Shown one piece after another: positions 62,742-64,000 of a stretch of DNA of 64,000 nucleotides; position 1 is the stretch's first letter; each line of letters starts with the position of its first letter. The position numbers and the translations under genes are program-made. The stretch lies in assembly GCF_003268025.1 (NCBI RefSeq), contig NZ_QLUW01000001.1, forward strand, positions 434,001 through 498,000, written 5' to 3'. The notes under the pieces are model-generated. The model was not told the origin of the DNA and searched no databases. It saw nothing but the letters and a program-made list of their open reading frames with translations. The stretch is from Paenibacillus montanisoli. GTDB lineage: Bacteria; Bacillota; Bacilli; Paenibacillales; Paenibacillaceae.

Positions 62742-63090
62742 GTTATACTATTCGACAGCCGGGTATGCCGTACCATGCATTTTTCTGGTATGAAAAGCCT
62801 ATGAAAACTTGCTGCTGCGGCATTTTTTTGGGGTAGATCGAAACCTCTTATATATATCGGCAGAAGATAGGAAAAAGTGAGTAACCATAATTGCGGAAAC
62901 TTATTATAGCACTATATGTAGTAACCGTGTGGTGACAATAATAGGGATATTGCAGGCATCGGGCGCGCCTCATTGCATGTTCAAACAACGTTTGGAATTT
63001 TTATTGGTGTTGGGCCATTAGCTTTAGTACACTTAGGCTACAATCGTTCTATTTTCATTATTTAAAGAGAGGACGTGACGATATCCCATC

Positions 63091-64000
63091 ATGATCCGTC
63101 GCAAAAGAACCAGCCCAACTTCCATCATACAAGCTGCCCTCCTCTGCATGTGGATGTGCCTCTTGCTTATCGGTGTGCCGGCAGGGGTATCCGCGCATGC
63201 GGAGCTCGAACGCTCCGTGCCGGAAGCAAACACCAAATACGAACAAAGCCCGAAGGCCGTAGAGTTGACCTTTAATGAAGCGATCGAGACCGAGGTAGGC
63301 TCCATCGAGGTGCTCGATTCCAAATCGCGGCCCGTATCGAACGCGTCGCCGCAGGTGAGCGAAGATCAGTACTCGTTAACGTTGCCGCTTCCTTCGCTCG
63401 GCGTTGGCGTCTATACCGTTTCATATTCCGTCGTATCCGCGGACGGCCATCCGGTCAGCGGTTCTTTCGTATTTATAGTAGGAAATCCGCCCGAGGGCGT
63501 GGATGCCGCTACTTTTGATCCGCACAAAGAGCTTGGCCACGCGGGGCACAGCGTCTCCACCCAGCTGACGACGAACCAATTCATTATTTACGCCGTCCGC
63601 ATCGTCTACTATGGTGCGCTGCTATGGGCGGCGGGATTGATGCTGTGGCCGATGTTGACGCGGGGACGCGGACATGCGCTGCCGGGCATCCAGCAGAAAT
63701 GGGAGCGGACGGCGCTCCGTACGCTGCTCATCGTCACGCTGGTGTATATATTCGTTCATGCGCGGCAGATTTTGTCGGGCTATCCGAGTGAAGAATACAA
63801 CAGATTGTTCCTGCAAACGACTATCGGGCGGGAATGGATAGCTATGATTGCGCTTATCGCGGCAGGTTTCCTCGTGCTTCGGTTTCATGCGGTTTGGAAG
63901 ATGGCGTGGGCGCTGCTCGTGCTGGCTGTCGAGAGCTGGAGCGGCCACGCGGCGGTATACTCGCCTAAGAGCGCATCCGTTATGTTTGATTTCGTCCATT
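63091..64000 (+). CDS. CopC-CopD fusion protein, copper resistance/uptake (partial)
   Basis: The 303 visible residues run off the window edge. A Sec signal peptide covers about 1-35, and the mature chain would begin with the copper-ligand histidine in AHAELERSVP. The CopC domain continues with VELTFNEAIETEVGSIEVLD and the second ligand in SADGHPVSGSF. From about residue 165 the CopD membrane part begins (FIIYAVRIVYYGALLWAAGL), with further helices up to VESWSGHAAVY. Such YcnJ-like fusions take part in copper import. GAGAGGA lies 18 bases before ATG 63091, which is far, but an in-frame TGA at 63076 excludes longer versions. Confidence 0.88.
   Translation, partial: MIRRKRTSPTSIIQAALLCMWMCLLLIGVPAGVSAHAELERSVPEANTKYEQSPKAVELTFNEAIETEVGSIEVLDSKSRPVSNASPQVSEDQYSLTLPLPSLGVGVYTVSYSVVSADGHPVSGSFVFIVGNPPEGVDAATFDPHKELGHAGHSVSTQLTTNQFIIYAVRIVYYGALLWAAGLMLWPMLTRGRGHALPGIQQKWERTALRTLLIVTLVYIFVHARQILSGYPSEEYNRLFLQTTIGREWIAMIALIAAGFLVLRFHAVWKMAWALLVLAVESWSGHAAVYSPKSASVMFDFVH

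Overview
The window looks like chromosomal DNA of a mid-GC, spore-forming Firmicute, most likely Paenibacillus or a close relative (inference). Reasons: strong AAGGAGG-type ribosome binding sites, frequent TTG and GTG starts, SigA-like promoters, a Bacillus-type nasB-nasC pair and paiA-paiB pair, KinA/E-like sensor kinases, and many T-tailed hairpin terminators. No rRNA, tRNA, CRISPR array, phage gene or transposase was found.

Layout. 1-4.8 kb: assimilatory nitrate reductase (nasB, nasC). 4.9-7.6 kb: a permuted papain-fold protein, a fatty acid desaturase and a quinone-oxidoreductase-like enzyme. 7.8-13.1 kb: small accessory genes, a GNAT acetyltransferase, a sensor kinase and a frameshifted gene, separated by recurring hairpins and a degenerate TAACGGGCAG-type motif. 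13.2-17.5 kb: two PhyH dioxygenases and a GMC oxidoreductase with a fused gluconate dehydrogenase subunit-3 domain. 17.6-22.2 kb (minus): livJHMGF branched-chain amino acid transporter. 22.3-23.5 kb: paiA-paiB. 23.6-25.9 kb (minus): two related proteins of unknown function, the first frameshifted, around a repeat-like intergenic block. 26-30.4 kb: rpmG, a collagen-like surface protein, lipoproteins and a SUKH protein.

30.7-34.7 kb: a hybrid sensor kinase overlapping an OmpR-type regulator. 34.8-40.1 kb: a compact operon of two ABC half-transporters, each with an N-terminal extension and a zinc ribbon, with a DUF1854 protein between them; this is the least understood system here. 40.1-46.2 kb: exported proteins, a thioesterase, fumC, an HMGL-like aldolase, a third PhyH protein and a protein with a YWHGIMHR motif. 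46.2-50 kb: an MMPL exporter divergent from a TetR regulator. 50-52 kb: a small gene divergent from a VWA lipoprotein. 52-54.7 kb: pxpB-pxpC-pxpA (5-oxoprolinase). 54.7-59 kb: a GGDEF-EAL protein, a frameshifted gamma-glutamylcyclotransferase-like gene, a membrane protein and an AraC regulator. 59.1-62.7 kb (minus): nrdA-nrdB ribonucleotide reductase with a recognisable NrdR promoter and a 160-bp palindromic element between the genes. 63.1 kb to the end: a CopC-CopD fusion cut by the window edge.

Three genes (near 12.35, 23.90 and 56.89 kb) read through only if one base is gained or lost. They may be true pseudogenes or indel errors in the sequence.
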